Shown here one piece after another: positions 23,192-33,788 of a stretch of DNA of 64,000 nt (its first letter is position 1; each line of letters starts with the position of its first letter). Below the pieces are notes generated by a model. It had not been told where the DNA came from. It did no database searches and worked only from the letters and a program-made list of their open reading frames with translations. This stretch comes from Melanopsichium pennsylvanicum (lineage: Eukaryota > Basidiomycota > Ustilaginomycetes > Ustilaginales). The translations under genes were made by a program, and so were the position numbers. The stretch is taken from assembly GCA_900208305.1 (NCBI GenBank), contig OAPG01000011.1, forward strand, positions 558,001-622,000. Direction: 5' to 3'.

Positions 23192-26100
23192 TTACTTGAT
23201 CTTCCAAGTGAAGAGGAAACCTGTAAAAGCTGCCAAACCAACAAACCAGAAACCCAAATGATAATTCCATGGCCAAGAATTTTTATCAGGACCTCCCTCA
23301 ATCCCCTTGGCCCACACCATACCTCCTATAATCGGACCAACAAATCTCGCAGCGCTACTAGTGGTTTGAGCCAACCCATTCGCCAAAGGAGTCAAATGCG
23401 GTGGAGTCATCGCATTTATCAAAACACTCACCGCCGTAAAAGCACATACATTAGCTAACCACCTCAAAGATGCGAAAAATATCATACCACCCATAACAAA
23501 CCCATCCGTCTGTGGATGCAACATACCCCTCAACAATGGAAAAAGCGTATAACACGGCAAATAAATCGCCGTACCCAACCTCAACATGGCCAAATGCGAC
23601 AATTTCCCCTGAGGCGGTCCTATCTTGGGATAAAACACGAATTGGAAAATGAGCTGACAAAACGCCATCGCACTAATCAACTGAGCATAATGCGATGCAG
23701 TCAGTCCCAACCCACCCGAAGGTTCAGGTGTCACCAAGAATGCCATAAACACTTGATCAAATGTGGAAGAGTGGAAAGCCATGAGTCCGTAATGCGCAAT
23801 GATGGCGGCTGGGAGCAAGGTCAACAGCGACGGCGCTTTCGTTTGTGGTGGTTGCTGATTCGGATTGAAACCCATCGAGTTGCGTTGGGACAAGGAGGGA
23901 GAGTTGCCTCCGCTCCTCCTTACGTTCCGCACACTCAGCGAGTTGCGGTTCGACTGAGATTCCGGAATTCCAGCCAGTGTCGGATCCCAAGCACTACCAT
24001 TCTGCCCAATAATCGCACCTTCCCCACCACCTGGCGAAAGCGGACTGTACACACTCTCCCTCATAGGACTCACCCCATTCTCCATCCCCGTGTTCGCATA
24101 CAAGCTAGGAACTCTGTTGCCACTACTCCTCCTCACCATACTCCTCGGCCTACCACTACCATCCGCTGTACTTCGACCTGCATCGCTCCACCCGGCCCTG
24201 CTGAGTTTCCTCTGTGCAAAGTTCAACGGTGCAAGATGCCTAGGCGCCAAAAGACTCGATCCTTCGTGCAGTTCCTCTTGCTCTTGCTCTTCCTCGTCCT
24301 CTTCATCAATCGAATTCTCAGCAAGAGAATCCGATGCTTCGACAACACTACCTCCATCAATATACGAGCCGTCGAGATCTTCATCTTCCTCATCATCTTC
24401 AAACACCTCCTCGTACGCTTCGTCCCCATTGATAGCAGCGGCAACCCACAGGTCCGATATCGTAAACACTGAATCATCCTGTGCGAGCAAGAACCTCTGT
24501 GCGAAACTGAGCCCAGGACGCTGACCGATCTCTTCGAAATCGGGGGCGTATTGAGTGGTGGACGAGAATGAATTCCTGCCTGCAGTTCGAGAGTGTGCTG
24601 CAAAGCTCTCGGTCCTTCCACCCACTCCCGTTGCTGCCGCTGCTGTGGTCCCTGCAGCACCGGATGAGCGAGACATGTGTCGATCATACCCATACGCAGA
24701 ACCTCCCCCAAGAATCGCACGTTGACGTTCCTCGGTACGCGAGAACAATCTGTGTCTGCGAGGTTGGTGGAGATCAGCGCGGGAGAAGCCAGAATCGTCA
24801 TTGGTGTTGTTGTTGTTGTGAGTGATGAACGTGCCTTGGCTAGGCACGGGTGAAGGTGGACCGCCCGTCTCGTAATCGACCTGTTGCGTAAAAGTGCGTG
24901 GAAGCAATTTGGTCGGACCGTGAGCAGCACCATCAGGCGTAGACGAACCGCTAGTTTGGTCATCATGCGTAAAGTGACGCGAGAGGGAAAGATCGCTTTC
25001 AGCAGCACTTCTCGCTCCACCAAAGTAACCACTGATGCGTTGCCCAGCAGTGCGACCAAAGCTGCCCACTTGATTCGCTGCTCGCTCAATGTCGACCTTC
25101 TCTGGCAACTGAATCGCGCCTGTTCGAGGTCCACCATCGTGACCGATGAAAAGCGTGAGGAAGGATCCGACAAGCGTAAACGTGGCAGCGACCAAACAAG
25201 GAAGCAAGTACGGATAATCTGACAAGAGCTGATTGCCTGCAAACAATCCAGGGAACTTTTGCACTGGATGCTCCAACAAACCACCGAGAATAGGACCGAT
25301 GATACCACCCATACCCCAGCAGAAACCCATCTGAGCATACGCCCTTCCTTCGTTGGTTTCATCGGTGATATCTCTGATCGCACCTTTAGCCACACCTACT
25401 GCACCATTGAAGAAGCCCTGAGCGAGACGAATAAGAATGGCCGTACCGAGGTTCTGGCTGGTACCGAATAGCATCATTGTGAGCGCATTTCCCAACAGCG
25501 AGATGGCGAGCACGAAACGCCTGCCCCTCTTGTCCGCCACTGACGCCCACATGAGCGAAGTGAGGAACTGAGCAAAGAAGAAGCTGGCCGAGACGATACC
25601 TGCCCAAAACCCAACGTCGCTCTCTCCACCCACGCCAAAGTCTTCGATCATGAAGAAAACGAAAGGACCGGCGACACCGGCCGAGCTGAACTCGCCAAAG
25701 CAGACGAGGCACAAGACGAGGAAGGGAAGCGCTGGGATAGGGGTCGAGTAAGGATGCGACTTTGCTGTCGGCAACATGCGTGGGATGGAGGGGGTCTCGG
25801 CAGAAGCAATGAGAGCGTCAAGATCGATGGTGGCATCGTCAGCGTCTGCGCCACCAATCCCGTTGGGCGGAACACCTGTAGTATGAACTCGTCGAAGGTT
25901 CCTTGCGTTAAGACCAGCATCACTGCCCGCGATCGAGAGCTTCCGACTAGGAAAAACGCCCATGGATGCGCGCTGTAGGAAGTTCTGACGTTGTTGTACA
26001 CCGGGAGCACGACGCTTAAACGACATTCTACGAGGATTGGCAGAGCGTTGGGAAGGTGCAACGCTGGGGCTCAAACTCGGCGCCTTTGGTCTGTTGGCGT

Positions 26101-26563
26101 TGACATCTGCATTCTCGTCGCCACTTGGAGTGAGCAATTCTGCGTTGGTACCGAGGTACGGGCTGGGTGGCAAATTGATACGACCGGGACCACCTGCACG
26201 ATATCCGGTCCTTGGTGCTTCATCGGTAGTTTCCGTAGTAGAAGATGGATCGCACGGCATGGAGCCGTAAGTTTTGACGACCATATCGGTAGCAGCCGAC
26301 GCAGGTCGGAAAAGCGGGTCTGGTGATGGCTGTCGATCAATATGGGCGGAACTTGAGCCTGAGGCCGAGGCCGAGGCGTTGCTGTGGGTGTATTGGTGGT
26401 GATGTGTGCCTAATTTTGTTGGTGAAGCGTCGCGAGATGGATGAGGAGACGGTTGCTGTTGTGAACGAACGAGATGGTCTGCGAATTGGATAGCACGGGG
26501 ACTGAGCGGCTGATCCGATGGTGTCAAAGGGGAACGAAGAGGTTGGTTGCTGTAGTTTGCCAT
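23192..26563 (-). CDS. Large MFS transporter, YCR023C/zinc-induced-facilitator-like
   Basis: Membrane carrier of the major facilitator superfamily, similar in its N half to yeast YCR023C and plant ZIF-like proteins. From the ATG at 26563 (MANYSNQPL) the product is 1123 residues, about twice the usual length. A disordered N tail of about 265 residues precedes TM1 (LPFLVLCLVCFGEFSS). The TM2-TM3 loop has motif A (SVADKRGRRFVLAI), and TM4-TM6 include GVAKGAIRDITDETNEGRAYAQ, characteristic of this branch. The linker between TM6 and TM7 is about 430 residues long, Ser-rich, with a strongly acidic patch (EEVFEDDEEDEDLD and EEDEEEQEQEE). TM7-TM12 follow, ending FLFTWKIK. The frame is open upstream to 26701 but that extension lacks an ATG-anchored family match. 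Substrate unknown; vacuolar or plasma membrane location is a guess. Confidence 0.85.
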   Translation of the reverse strand: MANYSNQPLRSPLTPSDQPLSPRAIQFADHLVRSQQQPSPHPSRDASPTKLGTHHHQYTHSNASASASGSSSAHIDRQPSPDPLFRPASAATDMVVKTYGSMPCDPSSTTETTDEAPRTGYRAGGPGRINLPPSPYLGTNAELLTPSGDENADVNANRPKAPSLSPSVAPSQRSANPRRMSFKRRAPGVQQRQNFLQRASMGVFPSRKLSIAGSDAGLNARNLRRVHTTGVPPNGIGGADADDATIDLDALIASAETPSIPRMLPTAKSHPYSTPIPALPFLVLCLVCFGEFSSAGVAGPFVFFMIEDFGVGGESDVGFWAGIVSASFFFAQFLTSLMWASVADKRGRRFVLAISLLGNALTMMLFGTSQNLGTAILIRLAQGFFNGAVGVAKGAIRDITDETNEGRAYAQMGFCWGMGGIIGPILGGLLEHPVQKFPGLFAGNQLLSDYPYLLPCLVAATFTLVGSFLTLFIGHDGGPRTGAIQLPEKVDIERAANQVGSFGRTAGQRISGYFGGARSAAESDLSLSRHFTHDDQTSGSSTPDGAAHGPTKLLPRTFTQQVDYETGGPPSPVPSQGTFITHNNNNTNDDSGFSRADLHQPRRHRLFSRTEERQRAILGGGSAYGYDRHMSRSSGAAGTTAAAATGVGGRTESFAAHSRTAGRNSFSSTTQYAPDFEEIGQRPGLSFAQRFLLAQDDSVFTISDLWVAAAINGDEAYEEVFEDDEEDEDLDGSYIDGGSVVEASDSLAENSIDEEDEEEQEQEELHEGSSLLAPRHLAPLNFAQRKLSRAGWSDAGRSTADGSGRPRSMVRRSSGNRVPSLYANTGMENGVSPMRESVYSPLSPGGGEGAIIGQNGSAWDPTLAGIPESQSNRNSLSVRNVRRSGGNSPSLSQRNSMGFNPNQQPPQTKAPSLLTLLPAAIIAHYGLMAFHSSTFDQVFMAFLVTPEPSGGLGLTASHYAQLISAMAFCQLIFQFVFYPKIGPPQGKLSHLAMLRLGTAIYLPCYTLFPLLRGMLHPQTDGFVMGGMIFFASLRWLANVCAFTAVSVLINAMTPPHLTPLANGLAQTTSSAARFVGPIIGGMVWAKGIEGGPDKNSWPWNYHLGFWFVGLAAFTGFLFTWKIK

Positions 26564-26872
26564 GGTGGGCCAGCCAAGCGTGGGAAAGGACAAGCTTCCC
26601 AGCTGAACGGTGATTTGAGTTTGAATGTGACGCCAGGAAGAGATGCAGACGAGCGGTGGGAGCTCGCTGCGATTTGACGGAGATGTGCCAGAGAGGCACA
26701 AGAAGATGCGAGTTGATGAAACAAGGGAGAAAATGGAGAGAGTGTTGGGTCAAGTTAGTTGTGTTGTTTCGAAAAGCAGCCACAGGGTTGTTCGAGACGG
26801 CTGCACCGAAAGTGTTGTGCAGCTTCAAAAAGCGTAACATGCATCGTTTTGACTTGGATGGGATCGCCCTTG

Positions 26873-26900
<28 letters not shown>
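26873..26900. repeat. (CTG)n microsatellite
   Basis: About nine CTG units in the divergent promoter region. Confidence 0.9.
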
Positions 26901-26903
<3 letters not shown>

Positions 26904-27664
26904 AGGGGCTGCCGATGCTGTCATTCGCTCACAGCTTACTTGCGGTAAATTTCTATTACCAGAGAAAATAATGCAAGCTCCCTCTCCCTGCGTGTGTCGT
27001 CTGTACGCGCGCTTTCGAAACAATCACCGCCAAAAAAGACCTTTTACTGGACCTCACTTTGACGATGTTGCAGGGGCGCTGCTTTGACTTGATACCGTTA
27101 AGTCTGGCATCAGCTGAGCCTCGCAACAAGAGAATCGAGAGAGAAGTGAGATTTTGGCCTGGCGACAAAAGAGAGGCGCAATCTAGCCGCCCTCACTCAA
27201 CGCTTAGAAGAGTAGGTTGCCCTCAACCCTGCATTGAAACTCTGTCGGAATCAACCGAATGTGCGAGCAGCATCAACTCTGAATTGGTCTATGGCTCAGG
27301 GGTGGAAAGGGAACGAGCGATGCTTCTTTAGTTCAAGACTTCCGCCACGGCCTGAGCGAAAGTTGAGGGTCAAGGGCAGGGCAAGGCAAGCCAAAGCAAG
27401 TTATCACCTAGGCAGGTGCTGCAGGTACTGCAGATGCTTCTTTGCTCGATCTGCTTTGGCTAGCCTGATAAATGTTACATCGTTAGTTTTGCACAGGATT
27501 AGGTTTTGCGGCGCGTATCTTAGAAGTTTGCGAGCCATACACCGACACACGCCAAAAAATGAGCATAGCATGTGGAGCAAGAATGTCTAAACGCGATTTG
27601 CAGCCACGCTCCTATACGCGCTCAATTGTACGACAGCGTGATTGGAATTTTGATAGATTGAGAC

Positions 27665-27690
27665 GTGTGTGTGTGTGTGTGTGTGTGTGT
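27665..27690. repeat. (GT)n microsatellite
   Basis: Thirteen GT units followed by an interrupted GT tail, in the divergent promoter region. Confidence 0.92.
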
Positions 27691-28484
27691 ACGTGTGTGA
27701 TGTTCTGGAAGTACTTTCTACAGTGCAGTGCAGTGCAGTATATTGTCGTACTGTGTGGTCCACCTCATCTGGCTAGTCGCACGTCTGCGTGTCTCTTGTG
27801 CTCAAAAGTCACGTCGTGACGCTTTGCTCAGAGTAGTCGTGTTTATCCAGTTGACATTAACGCTTTTGCATCGATCCACACGCTCATCAACCAATCCATC
27901 ATCATCATCATCATCATTTCTACACATTTTCATCCTCACCATCTATGAGCATACCATCCAAACCTCTAGCCACCATCTTCAACACCGCCAACTCACAACA
28001 ACGTCCATTTGCATCCGAGCGACTCGGCCTCGCCTTCCCTGCTGCAGTACCACCCTCTCAATCATCGGTCACCTCTTCCACATCGCTCCCGCCTCTGCGC
28101 TCACGTTCACTCTCGCTGTATTTATTCAATCTAGCCTATTCAATCTAGCCAAACGCCGCATCAGCCACCTTGACATTGTCACAGCATATCGATCACGACC
28201 ACTGACTCGCTCACCATCTCGCTCGCTCCATTCGCGCCATACATTCTCTCCTACCATATACTCTTGATTTCTACGCGACACGCATCCAGGCCCCATCACA
28301 GTATTGAGTTGTTTTGCGCTCATTCATCACACTCCTCATCAGCACCTTGAAACCCTCGCCAATGCCATTCGATTCGCTGTGCTTCCGGACGTGATCTGTT
28401 TCAGCTTTGACCTTGGCATATACACGACATTCAACATTTCACAACACGGACACAACAGCAAGCCATCGGCCCATACGACTCACC

Positions 28485-31400
28485 ATGTCTGCTCAAGCAC
28501 CCAGGATGGATGGTAAGCATCCACACTCCACCGCCGCGTCTGTTTCTCATTGCGAAGGGTAAACATTAACATGCTTTCCTTTCCATATTCTTTGTGCAAT
28601 CTTGCAGTCAAGGTCCTGTATACCTTGGACTCGAGTCCAACCCACACTATGGTGGCCAGACTAGGACGTCCCGTCCCCGTGGAGGTCATCATCCCCAACA
28701 TGACTCCACCCTCACCGCTCACACCCTCTGGTAGCAATTACCATCAAATACCACCGCAGCGTCAGGTCCGCTTCGGTCGCATCCCACTCAAAACTTGCCT
28801 TGGTGCGGTCTGCATGGCCAGTCCAGAACTGCTTCCCGACGACAAGAAAGACTACATCATCTACGCAGTCGATCCAGAAGAGACGTTGCGCGCCAACCAG
28901 CTCCGATCTCCAGGTTCACGCGGTCACGCGTCTCCCTCTCGCCCTTCATCTTCCACTTCATCTCGCGACCGCAGCGATGCCATCACGAGCAAGCTCAACT
29001 CCAGCCCACCTCGTCCCAAGGACGCCGCCACATCCATCCTCGTAGGCAAAGGCTTCTTCAATTGGGCCTTGGAAGAGGAGGGCGAAGGAGATACCACAGT
29101 CACCGGTCGCGTCCGTTCCGACGGCAGACGTCTCAGATACGAAAACGGACGCGAGTATGAGGAGGATCTCAACGTGCTTGAGGTGGTCATCAAGCTCAAG
29201 GAATCGCAAGCCAGGAGCAAGGACAAATACTTCAACCTGGTTCGTGGGCTCTCTTCGGGATCGAGCTTCAGTGCAGGTGCCAGCTCCAGCTCCTCATCGC
29301 GAACAGCCCTTCGCCACGCAACAGACGTCGAAGTCGTCCCTACACCACAACGCTTCCGAGCTTCGCGACACACTGAGGACGACTCTCAACTCTCTTTGCA
29401 TTCCGAACCCGACTATCCGACCTCCTCTACTTCTTCGTACGGACTGATGGAACGTCAGATTCGCAGACCAGCCGCGCGTCTGCGTTCGGCCGACACGTCC
29501 GGAGGACGCACCATTTCCCCCAAAACCACGCTATACCCCCTTCCGTCTACCTCTGCAGCATCCTCTCCATCCGCTCCCTCAGCTCCGTCACCCGCCTCTG
29601 CACTCACATCAGCTGCCTCGAACCCATCCACACTGCAGATTCTCACCATCTTGCACAGCCTCCAGCAGCGCTCATCCAAGTCGGCTCCAGAACCTGCGCA
29701 GCAGGCACAACTCGAGAATCTCTTGCAACAGGTCGCACAGGTGTTTGGCAGCTCGTCCTCATCCACGCCCGCAGGCGACGCTGAAGAGGCAACCACGGCG
29801 GGACCCTCGTCTACCTCGCCCACCCTTTCAAAGCGTCCACTGGATGCTGTGCCTGTACCAAACGCTCGCTCGCCCAACCCGCAACACGATTGCGCTTTTC
29901 CAGGCAAGGAGAACCGCGACCTCAGCCAATCCGGCTATTCCAAAGATACTCCCCAATCCACCTCCGATTCTCGTCGGGCGTCAGCTGCCTCTCCTCTCTA
30001 TGACGGAGACGACTTGAACAGTCCCTCTCTTTCGCGCAGAGAAGACACGTCCAACCGCATCTGCTACAACTGCGGCACAGACGTCCCCACAACCTGGCGC
30101 ATCTTGAAGCTTCCTACGGGAAGCGTCATCAACAATCCTGCTGCCGAAAAAGCGGCTGGGTCGGATGGAAACATCGACGAAGCGGAGCCGGGATGGAAAC
30201 CTCGCTACGCCGGAAAGGATTCGCCTGTAGAGACGGATGGCGAGACCAAGTGGTCTGCCTGCAATCCGTGCGGTCTGTATTATCTCAAGTGGAACAACTC
30301 GCGTCCCGAGTACGTCTGGAGAAAGGAGCATGCCACGAAAGCGTACAGGGAGCGTAAGGCGCTGGCAGAAGCGGCAAAGCGAAGACGCGAACACAACGAC
30401 ATGTCCGGGCCGAGCAAGCGTGCGAGGACTGCCAACTCGGATATTGATGGAGCGTCGCCGTACGCTGTTGGTACTCCCAGAGATGCCCAATCCAAGGCCA
30501 CCTTCGGTGTTGACTCGAGTGAGTCCATGACTTCGCCCAACCTCGACGCGGCCACACCCGTCAGCAGCTCAGGACGCAAGGACAGTATGCCTAGGACGCT
30601 CAGCGAGGCATGCCACCGCGATGCTGAGAAGATTGAGAGTCAGAGGAGCGGAAAGAAGAAAGGCGAAAAGGAGAAGGTCTGCAAGAAGCAGGCGGATAGG
30701 GAGTATGTCCTGGATCCTAGCACGGGCAAATGGAGGAGTAGGAGGAGCATGAGGGAAAATCCTGAGGGAAAGCGACCAGGAAGGCCAAAGGGAAGCGTCA
30801 AGGTGAGCCACAATGGGAAGCCCGCTGCTAAACCCTGTCCAGCAACGAAGGAGAGTAGTTCGACGCCTGCTGCGCAGCCACTCAAGGATGAGTCAAGCTC
30901 ATGCAAGCAGCCCGAGCGCAGCGCCGACAGCAGTGGCACTTCCTCGGAACCACAGGCGGCGTCGCACTCGTCTTCCAACAACCAACAGCCTCGAGCAGGA
31001 CAGCAGGACAGCACCGTCCAAGCGCCTATGCCCTCTCAGGTCGGTCGCCAGATTCCTGCATCGAGAATGGTAAACTTTGCCCAGTCGTCTCCGGTCCGCC
31101 CCTCGATGAACGCCTCCCTCATGCAGGCGGACGCGATCAACTCCACTTTGCCCACTTTTGGCTCTGAAATGCTGGAATCGCCTTCGCGCGATGTGCGTTT
31201 CCGCGTGCCGAGCTATCTCATGAACTCAAGCCCTGGTACTATGCTCGACACCCTCATGAGCGAAGCCGACTTCGATTTCGAGGAGCTCGGACCCTTGAGA
31301 CCTCTACAGACCCCTGGCACGCTGCTTGGGAATATGACCAAGAATGGCAATACTCCGCAGAGGTTGAGGAGAAGCCCCAGGAAGAATCCTCACGGAACCA

Positions 31401-33187
31401 TCTCTGGCTCGAATCCGTACGCGTCGCCGAGTGCCAAACGAGATGGTAGCCCGAGTTTTTTGCGCGATATCGGAAAGCAGCAGTCTGCCCGGGCACGAAT
31501 GAATGCGGATGGTTCACCAAGCAGGAGATCCAACTTGCCGTCCAGCAATGATAGTCCCGTGACGCGTAGTCGCACTCGTTCAGGACAAAACATCCTCCAC
31601 CCGGCTCTCTACTCTTCGTCCGACAACTTGCACGATAAGAGCTCGAGCAATGTGACCTCTCCCGCCTCTCCTTCCGAGAAGCGCACCAAGACCGCCTCGT
31701 CTCTGCACACTGCTTCCAAAGCTCAGCTGCCCGCCTCCAAATGCAATGCAGTACAAACCGCTGCTCGCCGCCGAGGCGGTTCCCCGGATGCTGAGCTCGA
31801 CGAAGATGGCGAGGACCAACAATTCATCAAAGGCCCCTACCAAAGCCATCCGCGCGCCACCGCAAGTCGAGAAAACTCAGCCGGCCTCCCAAGCTGCCCC
31901 GCTAGTCCCAGTCTGGGTCGCGCCACTCGGAAGCGTGCACGGAATCTCAGCCCTGCCAGTGTCGCGAGCGGACCGGCCAAGTTGGCTCAATTCGATTTGC
32001 CTCCGAGCAGCCCAGTTTTCGACCATCCTACCGGGAGTGAGATCGAAGTGGACGGATGGGGAAGGACACCGTCGATGCGAGAGATCTTCCCAACGCCCTC
32101 GGATCTCGATTGGCCCAGCGATGCGTCTCCCGGCAACACGCAGTCCCCAAGCAAGCCTGCTGAGGAAGCCGAAGCTGAAGCCGAAGCTGAGGTTGACAAT
32201 AGTAGTGCCAAGGGGGAGGTCAAGGATTCCACCAATAATGCGCCCGAGACAAGGATTGTCCGGCGTCGTCCACTCCCAGCGACAGTGGAAGACGCTTCAT
32301 CCTCTGTCTCTTCGGGATCCTCACCCGCTCTGACGGAAGACTCGCCCGAAGGCAATGCAAATTTGTTCGACCTGCTCGAGGATCCGTACGGCATCTTGGC
32401 AGCGTCTGGATTTGGTATCGATGCAGAGGGTGGATTGACTTCGATTGAAATTCCAATCCACCCATCTGCATCTGGTGCTGCTGCTGCCACCACCAGTACC
32501 TCGACATCTATGACGCCAAGCAGCTCCACGCCTGTCGCAACGATGACACAGCCGAGTATCAGTGCGGACAACTTTACGCAGATCTCGTTGCATCCCAAGG
32601 AACAATTTGGCGAGCACTTGACCGAGTTCAACTCGTCGGGTGGAGTGGGAGTGGCTGCGCACGTTACGGAAGATTCGGTAGCCGCAGCCATAGCGATTGC
32701 GAATGCTGCTCCTGGATCATCCGCTATTGCCACTTCCAGTGCAGGTACAGGTGCAGGGGGGAAAACAGCAGTGGCGTTTGATACGAGTTTTTTGGCAAAC
32801 CTTCCACCCGAATTGTCCAACATCTTCACGAGCCCGAGCAAACCTTTGCCTCCTCAGATTATCGAGATTCTGGCGAGTCCCAGGAAGAATCGTTCCACTC
32901 GCACAGCTAGTGTCACTTCAAACGGTAGGAGCAGCAGCAGTGGCAGCGGCGGCGGCGGTGATTCACCGATGAAAGGAGGGGCACGCGGGGGGGAAATGGT
33001 TGTTTCTCCACATCATCATCATCATTATCGTACTACGCTTGGTGGTGGTGGCGGTGGTGAGTACGGTTCAGTCGGCAATGATGATGGTGGTGAGGAGGCT
33101 CAGCAGGAGCAGGATCTTTCGGCACTGTTCAGCAATCCTGACATTCAAGCTTTGTTGGCTGAATTTGAGGCACAGGCTCAGGCTTAG
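28485..33187 (+). CDS. GATA-like zinc finger and AT-hook nuclear protein (two exons)
   Basis: Predicted DNA-binding regulator. Exon 1 is 28485-28512 (MSAQAPRMD), then a 95-nt intron (donor GTAAGC, acceptor GCAG) splitting a Val codon, then exon 2, 28608-33187; the product is 1535 residues. The N-terminal 220 residues look folded (VKVLYTLDSSPTHTMVARL; GKGFFNWALEEEGEG). A GATA-type finger begins CYNCGTDVPTTWR (Cys495, Cys498) and closes SACNPCGLYYLKWN (Cys561, Cys564), with 62 residues between the Cys pairs instead of about 17-18. A basic region follows, then an AT-hook core RPGRPKG near residue 730. The rest is Ser/Pro-rich and disordered, with poly-Gly and His runs near the C terminus (HHHHHH). 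S. pombe Ams2, a GATA-like centromere and histone-gene factor, is a possible relative, but I infer this only from the architecture. Confidence 0.82.
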
Positions 33188-33672
33188 GCGGAAGGCGCAA
33201 GGCTGACTGAGGATTTATACTCATCATCATCATAGTGTTTCTCTCAACACCAAAATTTGTGACTTCAATGTCAGGCTTCAAATTGACGACTGTTCCCTCC
33301 TCCTCCTCCTTCTTCTTCTTCGTGGTTAACCTGTCAGGGATTCTCTCGAATGATACAGTAAAATTTAATGATGAGAAGCCTCTCGATCTATTAAACAAGA
33401 GCCTTTTTGGGAATCTCTCCCTCTCTCGGCGTATGTGTGTGTGCGTGTGTGTGGATAGCGCGTTGGCCAAGAATGCAATTCAAGCAGACGCTTTTTGGAC
33501 AGCTCGACCGAAGTAAATTTAATCTATGGCCGCATCCACCCCGAAATGTGGAGAGTATATAATTTAGAAAAAAAAACAAACAAACAAATCCAGATCTTTG
33601 AGGTTGAAGGGAGCAGCCGGCGTTGTGGGTCAAACAAACTCTATAAACCTTGAGCTTGTATTTCGGCAAATG

Positions 33673-33706
<34 letters not shown>

Positions 33707-33788
33707 AATAATTATAAGGCTGCTTTGTCAATCACTTGTACTACCTACCTCATTGACATGATCATTCACGCTCTCTGATGCATCCATC
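33188..33788. other. Intergenic between GATA-like and Rieske-DUF455 genes
   Basis: About 600 nt with a short (CTT/CCT)-rich stretch near 33299-33320, a GT-rich stretch near 33432-33452 and a poly-T run at 33674-33702 about 85 nt before the next start codon. No gene seen. Confidence 0.5.
33674..33702. repeat. Poly-T tract
   Basis: About 29 uninterrupted T residues upstream of the Rieske-DUF455 gene. Such dA:dT tracts disfavour nucleosomes, so a promoter role is possible. Confidence 0.9.

Larger units (their letters stand above)
26564..28484. other. Divergent promoter region between MFS and GATA-like genes
   Basis: About 1.9 kb. It contains a (CTG)n run at 26873-26900, (GT)n at 27665-27690, a short GTGCA repeat near 27722-27740 and (ATC)n at 27898-27916. 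Pyrimidine-rich, C/T-biased sequence from 27,850 to 28,480 looks like the 5' UTR of the GATA-like gene. No other gene seen. Confidence 0.5.
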
